Origin: an uncultured Lachnospiraceae bacterium
Lineage (GTDB): Bacteria > Bacillota_A > Clostridia > Lachnospirales > Lachnospiraceae
Length of the DNA stretch: 28,807 nucleotides
Reading direction: 5' to 3'
Assembly: GCA_902801585.1 (NCBI GenBank)
Contig: CADCIU010000034.1
Location: forward strand, 1-28,807
The number at the start of each line of letters is the position of its first letter. Positions within the stretch are counted from its first letter, which is position 1. A program made the position numbers and the translations under genes. Positions 8,625 to 16,609 of the stretch are shown here, piece after piece. The notes beneath the pieces are model-generated. The model searched no databases. It was not told the DNA's origin and saw only the letters and a program-made list of their open reading frames with translations.

Positions 8625-8674
8625 CAGGTTCCTGTTGACGGATTTCTGTTAACAGGTTCCGATAAACAGGTTCC
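8625..8674 (+). repeat. Three short direct repeats between truB and ribF
   Basis: CAGGTTCC occurs at 8625-8632, 8653-8660 and 8667-8674; the last two are preceded by similar TAAC/TAAAC bases. Further on, ATGATCATTT appears twice (8700-8709 and 8736-8745). No hairpin with a T-run is seen, so these are not an obvious terminator. Confidence 0.6.
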
Positions 8675-8718
8675 TTCCACAGAATCAAACGCACAAATAA
8701 TGATCATTTAATTCAGAT

Positions 8719-8748
8719 TTGATCTTTCATCAGATATGATCATTTTAT
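8719..8748 (+). promoter_or_regulatory. Possible promoter of ribF
   Basis: TTGATC (8719-8724), an 18-base spacer and TTTTAT (8743-8748) lie 31 bases before ribF, inside an AT-rich patch. The match to consensus is modest. It is proposed mainly because the operon is interrupted here. Confidence 0.3.
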
Positions 8749-8779
8749 CAGACCACATACATCCGGAAAGGGACATGGA

Positions 8780-9718
8780 ATGCAGATCATAAGCGGAACG
8801 ACAGAGTTTACAATTCAAAAGCGCACGGCAGTGGCGATCGGCAAATTTGACGGCGTGCATCTGGGGCACAAGAAACTGCTCAGCGAGATCATCAGGCAGA
8901 AGAAAAAAGGACTGAAAGCGGCAGTCTTTACTTTTGACCCTTCTCCGGAAGCTTTTTTCGGCAGGATCAGTGCCAGAGAGCTCTCGACCAAGGAAGAAAA
9001 GAGGGCTCGGTTCAAAGAGATCGGGATCGATATCCTGGTGGAATTTCCGTTTAACAGGGAAACAGCAGCGACATCTCCCGAGAAATTCGTGACCGATATC
9101 CTGCTGGGGCGAATGAATGCGGCTTTTGTAGCGGCAGGATCGGATCTGTCTTTTGGCGCGAGGGGAAAAGGAAATTTCGAACTCATGTCCAAGCTTGCGG
9201 ACGAGTACGGATTTGAAGCCAAAAGGATCCACAAAATAGAGAAAAAGGGCAAGGTCATCAGTTCCACACTGATCAGAGGTCTTGTGGAATCGGGAAAAAT
9301 GGAAGACGCCGCGGAATATCTGGGCGTGCCCTACAGCATTTTCGGGACGATCGTTCACGGAAGAGCGCTTGGCAGGAAGATCGGCATTCCCACACTCAAC
9401 CAGATCCCGCCCGTCAACAAGCTCCTTCCCCCATTCGGCGTCTACTATTCAGAGGTCCTGGTGAACGGAAAGACATATAAGGGGATGACCAACATCGGGA
9501 TCAAACCCACCGTGACGGACGAAGCGGCTGTGACGGCAGAGACCTATCTGTATAATTTCAGCGGAGACCTGTACGGCTGGGATGCGGATACCAGGCTCCT
9601 GACATTCAGGCGTCCGGAGCAGCATTTCGACAGCATCAAGACGCTCAAAAAGAAGATGGAAGAAGACGTGAAGGCGGGAGCGCGGTATCACGGATTGGGC
9701 GATCATTTCATGAAATAA
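8780..9718 (+). CDS. ribF: Bifunctional riboflavin kinase / FAD synthetase RibF
   Basis: RibF phosphorylates riboflavin to FMN and then adenylylates FMN to FAD. The N-terminal FAD synthetase half has the nucleotidyl-transferase motif GKFDGVHLGHKKLL (about 21-34, with the HxGH pair), and later SSTLIRGLVESGKM. The C-terminal riboflavin kinase half starts near residue 190, with GRALGRKIGIPTLNQIP and GMTNIGIKPTV. Length (312 residues) is normal. AAAGGGA lies just ahead of the ATG. Its place between truB and rpsO is conserved across Firmicutes. No FMN riboswitch is visible upstream. Confidence 0.96.
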   Translation: MQIISGTTEFTIQKRTAVAIGKFDGVHLGHKKLLSEIIRQKKKGLKAAVFTFDPSPEAFFGRISARELSTKEEKRARFKEIGIDILVEFPFNRETAATSPEKFVTDILLGRMNAAFVAAGSDLSFGARGKGNFELMSKLADEYGFEAKRIHKIEKKGKVISSTLIRGLVESGKMEDAAEYLGVPYSIFGTIVHGRALGRKIGIPTLNQIPPVNKLLPPFGVYYSEVLVNGKTYKGMTNIGIKPTVTDEAAVTAETYLYNFSGDLYGWDADTRLLTFRRPEQHFDSIKTLKKKMEEDVKAGARYHGLGDHFMK

Positions 9719-9721
9719 TTG

Positions 9722-9750
9722 TTTACATCAAGTGCGTTTTGTGATAAAAT
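9722..9750 (+). promoter_or_regulatory. Strong promoter of rpsO-pnp
   Basis: TTTACA (9722-9727), a 17-base spacer and TAAAAT (9745-9750) with a TGA extension right before the -10. Start of transcription is expected near 9757, leaving an ~83-base leader before rpsO. This is the best-matched promoter in the window. Confidence 0.75.
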
Positions 9751-9756
9751 GCCATT

Positions 9757-9839
9757 TGTTTGACAACTACCGACACTTAGGCTGAAGCTGCTCCGGCGCA
9801 GTCCCGGTGTACGGCGGATCACAAGAAAAGGAGAAGACT
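9757..9839 (+). promoter_or_regulatory. Structured rpsO leader, possible S15 autoregulation site
   Basis: CCGACAC (9770-9776) pairs with GTGTaCGG (9807-9814), one base bulged. Inside it GCTGC (9787-9791) pairs with GCAGT (9798-9802), ending in a 6-base loop. The ribosome binding site AAGGAGA (9828-9834) follows the outer stem. In many bacteria S15 represses its own translation by binding an mRNA leader, with different folds in different phyla, including Firmicutes forms. Fold and place fit such a control, but the match to a known class was not tested. Confidence 0.45.
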
Positions 9840-10106
9840 ATGATTACCAAAGAGAAAAAGACAGCTGTTATCAACGAGTATGCCAGATTTGAGGGTGACA
9901 CGGGTTCACCGGAAGTTCAGATCGCGATCCTGACAGCAAGGATCAAGGAACTGACTGAGCACATGAAGGCAAACAAGAAGGATCATCACAGTGCCAGAGG
10001 TCTTCAGAAGATGGTCGGTAAGCGCAGAGCGCTTCTTGACTACCTCAAGAGAACAGACCTCGAGGGATATCGTACACTGATCAAGAGACTTGGTATCAGA
10101 AAGTAA
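9840..10106 (+). CDS. rpsO: 30S ribosomal protein S15
   Basis: S15 is a primary binding protein of the 16S central domain and forms intersubunit bridge B4. The 88-residue sequence has the S15 signature throughout: [37 protein letters not shown], and [15 protein letters not shown] with the C-terminal LIKRLGIRK. The start at 9840 is set by AAGGAGA at 9828-9834 and the normal family N-terminus (MITKEKK). An in-frame GTG at 9807 lies within the leader stem and is not a plausible start. It stands between ribF and pnp, as in Bacillus. Confidence 0.98.
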   Translation: MITKEKKTAVINEYARFEGDTGSPEVQIAILTARIKELTEHMKANKKDHHSARGLQKMVGKRRALLDYLKRTDLEGYRTLIKRLGIRK

Positions 10107-10121
10107 TCCACAGGGAATCAG

Positions 10122-10162
10122 GAGACGGCTATGACCGGAATATATACGGTTTGCGCCGTCTC
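10122..10162 (+). promoter_or_regulatory. Hairpin between rpsO and pnp (leaky terminator or processing site)
   Basis: GAGACGGC (10122-10129) pairs perfectly with GCCGTCTC (10155-10162), and an inner ACCG/CGGT stem (10134-10137 with 10147-10150) extends it. The bases after are TTTCTCGT, a poor T-tract. In E. coli the rpsO-pnp gap contains an RNase III site through which PNPase controls its own mRNA. A similar role is possible here, or partial termination to make more S15 than PNPase. Confidence 0.5.
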
Positions 10163-10238
10163 TTTCTCGTCATGGAAACGACGGGAAGAAGAGACGAAGA
10201 AGAAGAAAAAGAAGTAAAGAAGACAAGAAGGAGAGAGT

Positions 10239-12341
10239 ATGTACAAAACTTATTCCATGGAACTTGCAGGAAGAACACTCAGCGTCGATATCGGAAGAGT
10301 TGGCAAGCAGGCGAACGGATGCGCATTTATTCATTACGGAGATACGACACTGTTATGTACGGCAACAGCGTCTGCATCGCCCAGGGATGGTATTGATTTC
10401 TTCCCGCTGAGCGTTGAGTACAGCGAGAAATACTACGCCGTAGGCAAGATGCCCGGCGGCTTCAACAAGAGAGAGGGAAAGCCCAGCGAGAACGCGGTCC
10501 TTACCAGCCGTGTCATCGACAGACCGATGCGTCCCCTGTTTCCCAAGGATATGAGAAATGATGTGACACTCGAGTGCATGGTCATGAGCGTGGATCCCGA
10601 GTGCAGACCTGAGATGGTCGCGATGATCGGCGCTTCACTGGCGACCACGATCTCGGATATCCCGTTTGACGGTCCCTGCGCAGCGACTCAGATCGGCCTT
10701 GTGGACGGCGAAGTGATCATCAATCCCAGCCAGATCCAGTGGGATACCGGAGATCTCAAGCTCACCGTCGCTTCCACTGCGGAAAAGGTGATCATGATCG
10801 AAGCCGGTGCCAATGAGATCCCCGAAGAGGATATGATCCGCTATATCTACCTCGCTGATGAGCAGAACAAGAAGATCATTGAATGGATCAACGGCATCAC
10901 TGCAGAGTGCGGCAAGACCAAGAAAGAGTATGTGAGCTGCGCGATCCCCGAGGATATGTTCGCCAAAATGCGCGAGATCGTCACTCCCGAGGAGATGGAA
11001 AACGCCGTATTTACGGATGACAAGCAGACTCGTGAGTCGAACGTGGCAGCAGTCACAGAGAAGCTCAGAGAAGCGTTTGCAGAGAATGAAGAGTGGCTCG
11101 CCATTCTCGACGAAGCAGTTTATCAGTATGAGAAAAAGACCGTGCGCAAGATGATCCTCAAGGACCACAAGCGTCCCGACGGCCGCGCGCTGGACCAGAT
11201 CCGTCCTCTGTTTGCGGAAGTCGACCTGATTCCCAGAGTGCACGGCTCTGCAATGTTTACGCGCGGACAGACACAGATCTGTGATGTCGTTACCCTTGCT
11301 CCTCTCTCCGAGGCACAGAGGGTGGAGGGTCTTGACCCCAACATCACAGAGAAGAGATATGTGCATCACTATAATTTCCCGTCCTACTCTGTCGGTGAGA
11401 CGAGAGTATCCAGAGGACCCGGAAGAAGAGAGATCGGCCACGGCGCTCTGGCAGAGAGAGCTCTGATCCCCGTGCTTCCTTCCATCGAGGAGTTCCCTTA
11501 TTCGATCCGTGCGGTGTCCGAGACATTTGAGTCCAACGGATCCACATCGATGGCTTCCACATGCGCATCCTGCATGGCACTGATGGCTGCCGGTGTTCCG
11601 ATCAAGTCACAGGTCGCCGGCATCAGCTGCGGTCTGGTGACGGGCGAGCAGGATGAGGATTTTGTCCTTCTTACAGATATTCAGGGTCTCGAAGATTTCT
11701 TCGGAGACATGGACTTCAAGGTGACAGGTACTCACAAGGGTATCACGGCGATCCAGATGGACATCAAGATCCACGGCCTCACAAGACCCATCGTGGAGGG
11801 CGCGATCGCAAGATGTAAAGAAGCGCGTGAGTTCATCATGAACGGCGTCATGAAAGAAGCGATCGCTGAGCCTCGTCCTACTGTGAATGAGTATGCTCCC
11901 AAGATCGACTACATGCAGATCGATCCTGAGAAGATCGGTGAAGTCGTCGGCCAGCGCGGCAAGACCATCAACGAGATCATCAAGCGCACCGGCGTGCAGA
12001 TCGATATTGAGGATGACGGCAGCGTCTCCATCTGCGGCAATGATGCCAAGGGTATGGAAATGGCCAAAAAGTATATCAATACGATCGTCACGGAATTCGA
12101 GGAAGGCCAGGTGCTGGACGGCGTTGTCGTCAGCATCAAGGAATTCGGCGCATTCGTCGAGTTCGCGCCCGGCAAGGAGGGCATGGTCCACATTTCCAAG
12201 ATCGCAAACCGCCGCATCGAGCACGTGGAAGATGTGCTGACGCTCGGCGACAAGGTTACGGTCGTCTGCCTCGGCAAGGACAGAATGGGAAGACTGAGCT
12301 TCTCCATGAAGGACGTCAATAAGCAGAAGAAAAACAAATAA
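10239..12341 (+). CDS. pnp: Polyribonucleotide nucleotidyltransferase (PNPase)
   Basis: PNPase is a trimeric 3'-5' exoribonuclease that uses phosphate to release nucleoside diphosphates, and is the main mRNA decay exonuclease in Firmicutes. The 700 residues contain two RNase PH domains joined by a helical domain. The first includes GGFNKREGKPSENAVLTSRVIDRP; the second includes FPSYSVGETRVSRGPGRREIGHGALAERAL and SNGSTSMASTCASCMALMAAGVP. A KH domain with VVGQRGKTINEIIKRTGVQIDI (from about 560) and an S1 domain (from about 620, with GKEGMVHISKIANRRIEHVEDVL) complete it. AGAAGGAG precedes the start. The length is typical and nothing is missing. Confidence 0.98.
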   Translation: MYKTYSMELAGRTLSVDIGRVGKQANGCAFIHYGDTTLLCTATASASPRDGIDFFPLSVEYSEKYYAVGKMPGGFNKREGKPSENAVLTSRVIDRPMRPLFPKDMRNDVTLECMVMSVDPECRPEMVAMIGASLATTISDIPFDGPCAATQIGLVDGEVIINPSQIQWDTGDLKLTVASTAEKVIMIEAGANEIPEEDMIRYIYLADEQNKKIIEWINGITAECGKTKKEYVSCAIPEDMFAKMREIVTPEEMENAVFTDDKQTRESNVAAVTEKLREAFAENEEWLAILDEAVYQYEKKTVRKMILKDHKRPDGRALDQIRPLFAEVDLIPRVHGSAMFTRGQTQICDVVTLAPLSEAQRVEGLDPNITEKRYVHHYNFPSYSVGETRVSRGPGRREIGHGALAERALIPVLPSIEEFPYSIRAVSETFESNGSTSMASTCASCMALMAAGVPIKSQVAGISCGLVTGEQDEDFVLLTDIQGLEDFFGDMDFKVTGTHKGITAIQMDIKIHGLTRPIVEGAIARCKEAREFIMNGVMKEAIAEPRPTVNEYAPKIDYMQIDPEKIGEVVGQRGKTINEIIKRTGVQIDIEDDGSVSICGNDAKGMEMAKKYINTIVTEFEEGQVLDGVVVSIKEFGAFVEFAPGKEGMVHISKIANRRIEHVEDVLTLGDKVTVVCLGKDRMGRLSFSMKDVNKQKKNK

Positions 12342-12349
12342 GATCATCT

Positions 12350-12414
12350 GACACAACCCGGCGGGCCAGGGCATTTGCGGAGAATGCGCCGGCTTTGCCG
12401 GGTTTGTTTGTGTC
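12350..12414 (+). terminator. Probable terminator hairpin after pnp
   Basis: The arm GACACAACCCGGC (12350-12362) pairs with GCCGGGTT (12397-12404) and TTGTGTC (12408-12414), with a small bulge. A nested GCATT/AATGC hairpin (12371-12375 with 12383-12387) sits inside. The 3' side is T- and G-rich rather than a pure T-run, so termination is likely but not ideal. It separates pnp from prfC. Confidence 0.5.
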
Positions 12415-12449
12415 GGTTTCGGTTCACTTAGATTTCAGGAGATCAGATT

Positions 12450-14042
12450 ATGTCAACAACAGCGCAGGAGATCGCACGCAGAAGGACATTTGCCATTATT
12501 TCCCATCCCGATGCGGGAAAGACGACACTGACGGAGAAATTCCTTCTCTACGGTGGCGCCATCAATCTGGCGGGCAGCGTCAAGGGAAAAGCAACTGCAA
12601 GGCATGCGGTCTCGGACTGGATGGAAATTGAAAAACAAAGGGGTATTTCGGTCACGAGTTCCGTGCTGCAGTTCGAGTATGAAGGATGCTGCATCAATAT
12701 TTTGGACACGCCGGGTCACCAGGACTTCTCTGAAGATACTTACCGCACACTGATGGCGGCTGATTCCGCTGTCATGGTCATTGACGGAGCCAAAGGCGTT
12801 GAGCCGCAGACCAAGAAGCTGTTCAAAGTCTGCACGATGCGTCATATCCCTATCTTTACATTTATCAATAAGATGGACAGAGATGCCCTGGATACTTTCG
12901 AGCTTCTCGACGACATCGAGAAGAACCTGGGAATCGATACCTGTCCGATGAACTGGCCGATTGGATCGGGCAAGGAGTTTAAAGGCGTCTATGACCGCGA
13001 GAACAACGAGGTCGTCACATACGCCGATACGCAGAAGGGCACGAAGGAAGGTACCCAGACCAGGATATACTTCGACGATGAAGAGAGGATCCTCTCGGAA
13101 CTGGGCGAGTCCGCCTCGGAGCAGCTCAGGGAAGAAGTGGAACTCTTGGACGGCGCGAGCGCGGAATTTGATATCGAGACCGTGCGTGCGGGCATGCTCA
13201 CGCCCGTATTCTTCGGATCCGCTCTCAACAATTTCGGAGTGGAGATCTTCCTGAGGCATTTCCTTGAGATGGCACCCGCTCCTTCAGCCAGAATGACTGA
13301 CCAGGGACCCGTGGATCCCGTGGAAGACGCGTTTTCCGCTTTCGTTTTCAAGATCCAGGCCAATATGAATAAGGCACACAGGGACAGAGTCGCATTTATC
13401 CGGATCTGTTCCGGCAGATATGACATCGGGATGGATGTCAAGCACGTGCAGAGCGGAAGAGTGCAGAGGCTCTCCCAGCCGCAGCAGCTGATGGCGAGTG
13501 ACCGCAAGATCCTGTCGGAGGCATATGCCGGCGATATCATCGGCATCTTCGATCCGGGCCTGTATTCCATCGGCGACACATTCTGTACGCCGAAAGCGGG
13601 ATTCCGATATGAGGGGATCCCGACGTTCGCGCCGGAGCACTTCGCGAGAGTCCGCCAGGTAGACACGATGAAGAGGGACCAGTTCGTCAAGGGCATTAAG
13701 CAGATTGCACAGGAAGGCGCGATCCAGATCTTCAGGGAGCTGCACACCGGAATGGAGGAGATCATCTGCGGAGTCGTCGGCATGCTTCAGTTTGACGTGC
13801 TGCAGTTCCGCTTAAAGAGCGAGTACAATGTGGATATCCTTCTGGAGCCGCTGCCCTACGAGCATATCCGCTGGATCACAAAGTGCGATACCGATATTAT
13901 GAAGATCACAGGTACTACGGATATGAAGAGGATCGAAGACCTCAAAGGCAATCCGCTTCTTCTGTTTATCAACCCCTGGTCGGTGCAGATGGTCCTTGAC
14001 CGGAATGAAGGCCTTGAGCTGGCTGAATTTTCGAGGGACTGA
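12450..14042 (+). CDS. prfC: Peptide chain release factor 3 (RF3)
   Basis: RF3 is the GTPase that removes RF1 and RF2 from the ribosome after peptide release. The 530-residue protein has the P-loop HPDAGKTTLTEKFL (19-25 for the core), the switch region KQRGISVTSSVLQFEY, DTPGHQDFSEDTYR and FINKMDRD. RF3 rather than EF-G is shown by the length, the SDWMEIEKQRGISV motif and the C-terminal RF3 domain (from about 390, with VDTMKRDQFVKGIKQIAQEGAIQIF). AGGAGA lies 7 bases before the ATG. RF3 is found in only some bacteria. Here it stands downstream of pnp as probably a single-gene unit. Confidence 0.96.
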   Translation: MSTTAQEIARRRTFAIISHPDAGKTTLTEKFLLYGGAINLAGSVKGKATARHAVSDWMEIEKQRGISVTSSVLQFEYEGCCINILDTPGHQDFSEDTYRTLMAADSAVMVIDGAKGVEPQTKKLFKVCTMRHIPIFTFINKMDRDALDTFELLDDIEKNLGIDTCPMNWPIGSGKEFKGVYDRENNEVVTYADTQKGTKEGTQTRIYFDDEERILSELGESASEQLREEVELLDGASAEFDIETVRAGMLTPVFFGSALNNFGVEIFLRHFLEMAPAPSARMTDQGPVDPVEDAFSAFVFKIQANMNKAHRDRVAFIRICSGRYDIGMDVKHVQSGRVQRLSQPQQLMASDRKILSEAYAGDIIGIFDPGLYSIGDTFCTPKAGFRYEGIPTFAPEHFARVRQVDTMKRDQFVKGIKQIAQEGAIQIFRELHTGMEEIICGVVGMLQFDVLQFRLKSEYNVDILLEPLPYEHIRWITKCDTDIMKITGTTDMKRIEDLKGNPLLLFINPWSVQMVLDRNEGLELAEFSRD

Positions 14043-14063
14043 CTATGCAAAGATGACAGAATC

Positions 14064-14120
14064 TGATAGAATATGTTGATGTATAACCCTCTGATTCCCT
14101 TGTACGAAAGGGCAGGAGGG
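14064..14120 (+). promoter_or_regulatory. Extended -10 and strong leader hairpin before yqhY
   Basis: TGA-TAGAAT (14064-14072) is an extended -10 with no convincing -35. Downstream, CCCTC (14087-14091) pairs with GAGGG (14116-14120) and CCCTT (14097-14101) with AAGGG (14108-14112), giving a two-part stem with a 6-base loop. The outer stem hides an AGGAGG that could serve an in-frame ATG at 14130, while the second AGGAGG (14140-14145) stays free for the ATG at 14151. Confidence 0.4.
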
Positions 14121-14150
14121 GCGTAGAGAATGATGATACAGGAGGCTGTT

Positions 14151-14528
14151 ATGGCACAGGAAAAGAATACGGTCGAGAAATATAGTGAAGCGGCTGATAT
14201 CGGCACTGTCAGGATCGCGGACGATGTCGTTGCGCTGATCGCTGCATTTGCCGCAATGGAAGTAGAAGGTATTGCGTCCATGGCCGGCGGTCTTGATATG
14301 CAGACTGTCAGCAAGGGCGGCATGAGAAAGCTCGGAAAGACCGTCAAGGTAGAAGTGAGCAGCAGCGGCGTCAAGGCGGATATCGCGGTGGATCTCATCT
14401 ACGGATACAGCATTCCGGAGACCTGCAGCAAAGTGCAGAACAGGGTCAAGACAGCGATCGAGAATATGACAGGTCTGGAAGTCAAAGACGTGAATGTCCG
14501 CGTGGCAGGCATCAGCACAAACGACTGA
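14151..14528 (+). CDS. yqhY: Asp23/Gls24 family protein YqhY
   Basis: A 125-residue protein of the Asp23/Gls24 (DUF322) family. Typical parts are GTVRIADDVVALIAAFAAMEVEGIASMAGG at the N-terminus, then VKVEVSSSGVKADIAVDLIYGYSIPETCSKVQ and VNVRVAGI near the end. In B. subtilis, YqhY is encoded between accC and nusB and affects acetyl-CoA carboxylase activity. The nusB link is kept here but accB and accC are absent. I chose ATG 14151 because AGGAGG lies 5 bases before it; an in-frame ATG at 14130 with its own AGGAGG would add seven residues. No signal peptide or membrane segment is seen. Confidence 0.9.
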   Translation: MAQEKNTVEKYSEAADIGTVRIADDVVALIAAFAAMEVEGIASMAGGLDMQTVSKGGMRKLGKTVKVEVSSSGVKADIAVDLIYGYSIPETCSKVQNRVKTAIENMTGLEVKDVNVRVAGISTND

Positions 14529-14548
14529 TCGGGGAGACGAGCTGGGAA

Positions 14549-15064
14549 ATGAACAGAAAGAGTTTAAGGGAGCAGATCTTCAAGCTCCTTTTCAGGACGG
14601 AATTTAATGATTTCTCGGAAATGGACGATCAGGTCCGCTACTTTTTCGAGAGCGGAGATATGACGGTCAGCGAAAAGGATCAGAAGCACATTGCCGACAA
14701 ATGCCGGGCGGTGGTGGATAAGATACCGGAGATTGATGATCTGCTCAATGAAAAGCTCGACGGATGGACGGTGGACCGCCTGCCCAAGGTGGAGCTTGCC
14801 ATCCTTCGTCTGGGTACATATGAGATCCTTTACGACGAGTCTGTTCCGACGGGTGTCGCGATCAACGAGGCGGTGGAACTGGGCAAGAAATTCGGAGAAG
14901 ACGGATCCGGCGCCTTTATCAACGGCGTCCTGGCCGGTGTATCGGGCAAGGAGAAGAGCAGAAAGAGCGTTTCTGCCAAGGAGGGCGCAGCAAACAGGAG
15001 AACGCCTTCCGACAGCAGTATATCGGAACGCAAAGGCGATACTTATATCACAAGGAGAATATGA
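14549..15064 (+). CDS. nusB: Transcription antitermination protein NusB
   Basis: NusB with S10 (NusE) binds boxA RNA and supports antitermination of rRNA transcription. The family core fills residues 1 to about 130: REQIFKLLFRTEFNDF, WTVDRLPKVELAILRLGTYEIL, and VPTGVAINEAVELGKKFGEDGSGAFINGVLAG, the NusB signature. At 171 residues it exceeds the usual ~140. The extra ~40 residues (from SGKEKSRKSVSAKEG onward) are basic, Ser/Lys/Arg-rich and probably disordered. GGGGAG lies about 12 bases before the start. The stop overlaps the xseA start (ATGA), so these genes are translationally coupled. Confidence 0.96.
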   Translation: MNRKSLREQIFKLLFRTEFNDFSEMDDQVRYFFESGDMTVSEKDQKHIADKCRAVVDKIPEIDDLLNEKLDGWTVDRLPKVELAILRLGTYEILYDESVPTGVAINEAVELGKKFGEDGSGAFINGVLAGVSGKEKSRKSVSAKEGAANRRTPSDSSISERKGDTYITRRI

Positions 15065-16329
15065 GAAACGTATACTCCGTATCACAGGTCAACCGCTATA
15101 TAAAGAACATGTTTGCGGAGGATTACTTCCTCCACTCTGTTCTTGTGCGCGGAGAAGTAAGCAACTGTAAATACCATTCTTCGGGTCATATCTATTTTAC
15201 ACTCAAAGATGCCTCTGGCACGCTGTCCTGTGTCATGTTCGCAGGAAGGCGCAGGGGGCTTTCTTTTCGTATGCAGGAAGGGGACCAGGTCATTGCTGCC
15301 GGCACTGTCGACGTATACGAGAGAGACGGCCGCTATCAACTCTATGCGGACCGGATCATACGTGACGGTGTAGGTCTTCTGAATGCCAAATATGAGGAGC
15401 TCAAGCGCAGACTGGAGGAATCCGGCATGTTCGATGAGCTCTATAAGAAACCGATCCCGCGGTATATCAGGACGCTCGGCGTGGTCACTGCGCCGACAGG
15501 CGCCGCGGTGCAGGATATCATCAATATTTCCCTGAGAAGAGACCCATATCTTCAGATCATCCTATACCCTGCCATTGTACAGGGAGCGGAAGCGGCTGCC
15601 AGCATATGCAGGGGAATCCGCGCTTTGGACAGGAGCGGCGTAGATGTGATCATCATCGGAAGAGGCGGCGGTTCTTTGGAGGACCTGTGGGCTTTTAACG
15701 AGGAACAGGTGGCGGAAGCCGTATTCGCATGTCAGACACCGATCATATCGGCGGTCGGCCATGAGACGGATACGGTTATTTCTGATTATGTCGCGGATCT
15801 GCGCGCCCCTACGCCGTCAGCGGCGGCGGAACTGGCCGTGTTCTCCTATCAGCAGTTCCAAAAGGATCTGTCATCCTTTGCAGAGCGTTTGGAAGGCCGG
15901 ATGGAAAACCGGATCGATCAGCTGCGGAGAAACACCGAGAGCCTTAAGCGGGAGCTGATCCACCTGTCTCCGACATCCCGGATCCGGGACAGAAGAATGT
16001 TCACGGCTGCCTGTCAGGAGAAGCTTGAGGCCGCTATGGAAAGAAAGATCAGGGAGTGCAGGCTGAACGCGGATCTTGAGGAAAAGCTGCAGATCAGGAT
16101 GGAGCGCAGACTGTCGGATGCGCGAAATCAAATGAAGCTATTTGCTGCGCGGCTTGAACAGAGATCGCCGTTGGCCAAGCTTGCCGGCGGTTACGGCTAT
16201 GTGAGCGACGAGAGCGGCAGTGCAGTGCTGTCTGTAGACAAAGTACAGATCGGCGATCTTTTGAACATTCAGCTAAAGGACGGAAAGATCAGGACGACAG
16301 TTAACCATATAGACCCCTCAGGGGATTAA
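15061..16329 (+). CDS. xseA: Exodeoxyribonuclease VII large subunit
   Basis: XseA is the catalytic subunit of ExoVII, which cuts single-stranded DNA from both ends to oligonucleotides. The N-terminal OB fold (about 1-100) contains VSQVNRYIKNMFAEDYFLHSVLVRGEVSN and HIYFTLKD. The catalytic domain holds GVVTAPTGAAVQDIINI, IIIGRGGGSLEDLWAFNEE and AVGHETDTVISDYVADLRAPTPSAAAE. A long coiled-coil region (about 260-385) and a short C-terminal beta segment (LAGGYGYVSD) that docks XseB follow. Length (422) is normal. AAGGAGA precedes the start, which overlaps nusB. xseB lies 13 bases downstream. Confidence 0.97.
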   Translation: MRNVYSVSQVNRYIKNMFAEDYFLHSVLVRGEVSNCKYHSSGHIYFTLKDASGTLSCVMFAGRRRGLSFRMQEGDQVIAAGTVDVYERDGRYQLYADRIIRDGVGLLNAKYEELKRRLEESGMFDELYKKPIPRYIRTLGVVTAPTGAAVQDIINISLRRDPYLQIILYPAIVQGAEAAASICRGIRALDRSGVDVIIIGRGGGSLEDLWAFNEEQVAEAVFACQTPIISAVGHETDTVISDYVADLRAPTPSAAAELAVFSYQQFQKDLSSFAERLEGRMENRIDQLRRNTESLKRELIHLSPTSRIRDRRMFTAACQEKLEAAMERKIRECRLNADLEEKLQIRMERRLSDARNQMKLFAARLEQRSPLAKLAGGYGYVSDESGSAVLSVDKVQIGDLLNIQLKDGKIRTTVNHIDPSGD

Positions 16330-16342
16330 GGGAGCGGAGATC

Positions 16343-16609
16343 GTGGAGAACAAAGACAGAAATGACATTGGGGGGACCCAATTATCCGGAATCGAGATAT
16401 CCGGAACCCGGATCAACAGTATCGAAGAGGCGTTTGCAAAACTGCAGGAGATCCTCTCCAAAATGGATGAGGAAGGCGTCACGCTTGAGGAATCCTTTGG
16501 GTGCTATGAAGACGGGATGAAACTGATCAGGTATTGCAATGAGACGATCGATACGGTGGAGAAAAAAGTGCAGATCCTGAGCGCGGAGGGAGAGACAGAT
16601 GAGTTTTGA
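16343..16609 (+). CDS. xseB: Exodeoxyribonuclease VII small subunit
   Basis: XseB is the small helical subunit that wraps around XseA. The 88-residue protein has the family helix pair: SIEEAFAKLQEILSKMDEEGVTLEESFGCYEDGMKLIRYCNETI, then EKKVQIL. The first ~28 residues (Gly/Thr/Ile-rich) are an extension not needed for the fold. Translation appears to start at GTG (16343), with GGGAGCGGAG a few bases upstream. No in-frame ATG exists before the helical core. The end overlaps ispA by 11 bases. Confidence 0.93.
   Translation: MENKDRNDIGGTQLSGIEISGTRINSIEEAFAKLQEILSKMDEEGVTLEESFGCYEDGMKLIRYCNETIDTVEKKVQILSAEGETDEF

Noticed and set aside
8780..9718. FMN riboswitch upstream of ribF
   Set aside because: The 166-base leader shows none of the conserved RFN stems; only short repeats are seen.
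9807..9839. Earlier GTG start for rpsO
   Set aside because: It lies in the leader stem, has no ribosome binding site and adds residues foreign to S15.
10635..12374. Long minus-strand frames opposite pnp (10635-11441 and 11607-12374)
   Set aside because: Both are shadows of the PNPase gene, without start signals or recognisable protein features.
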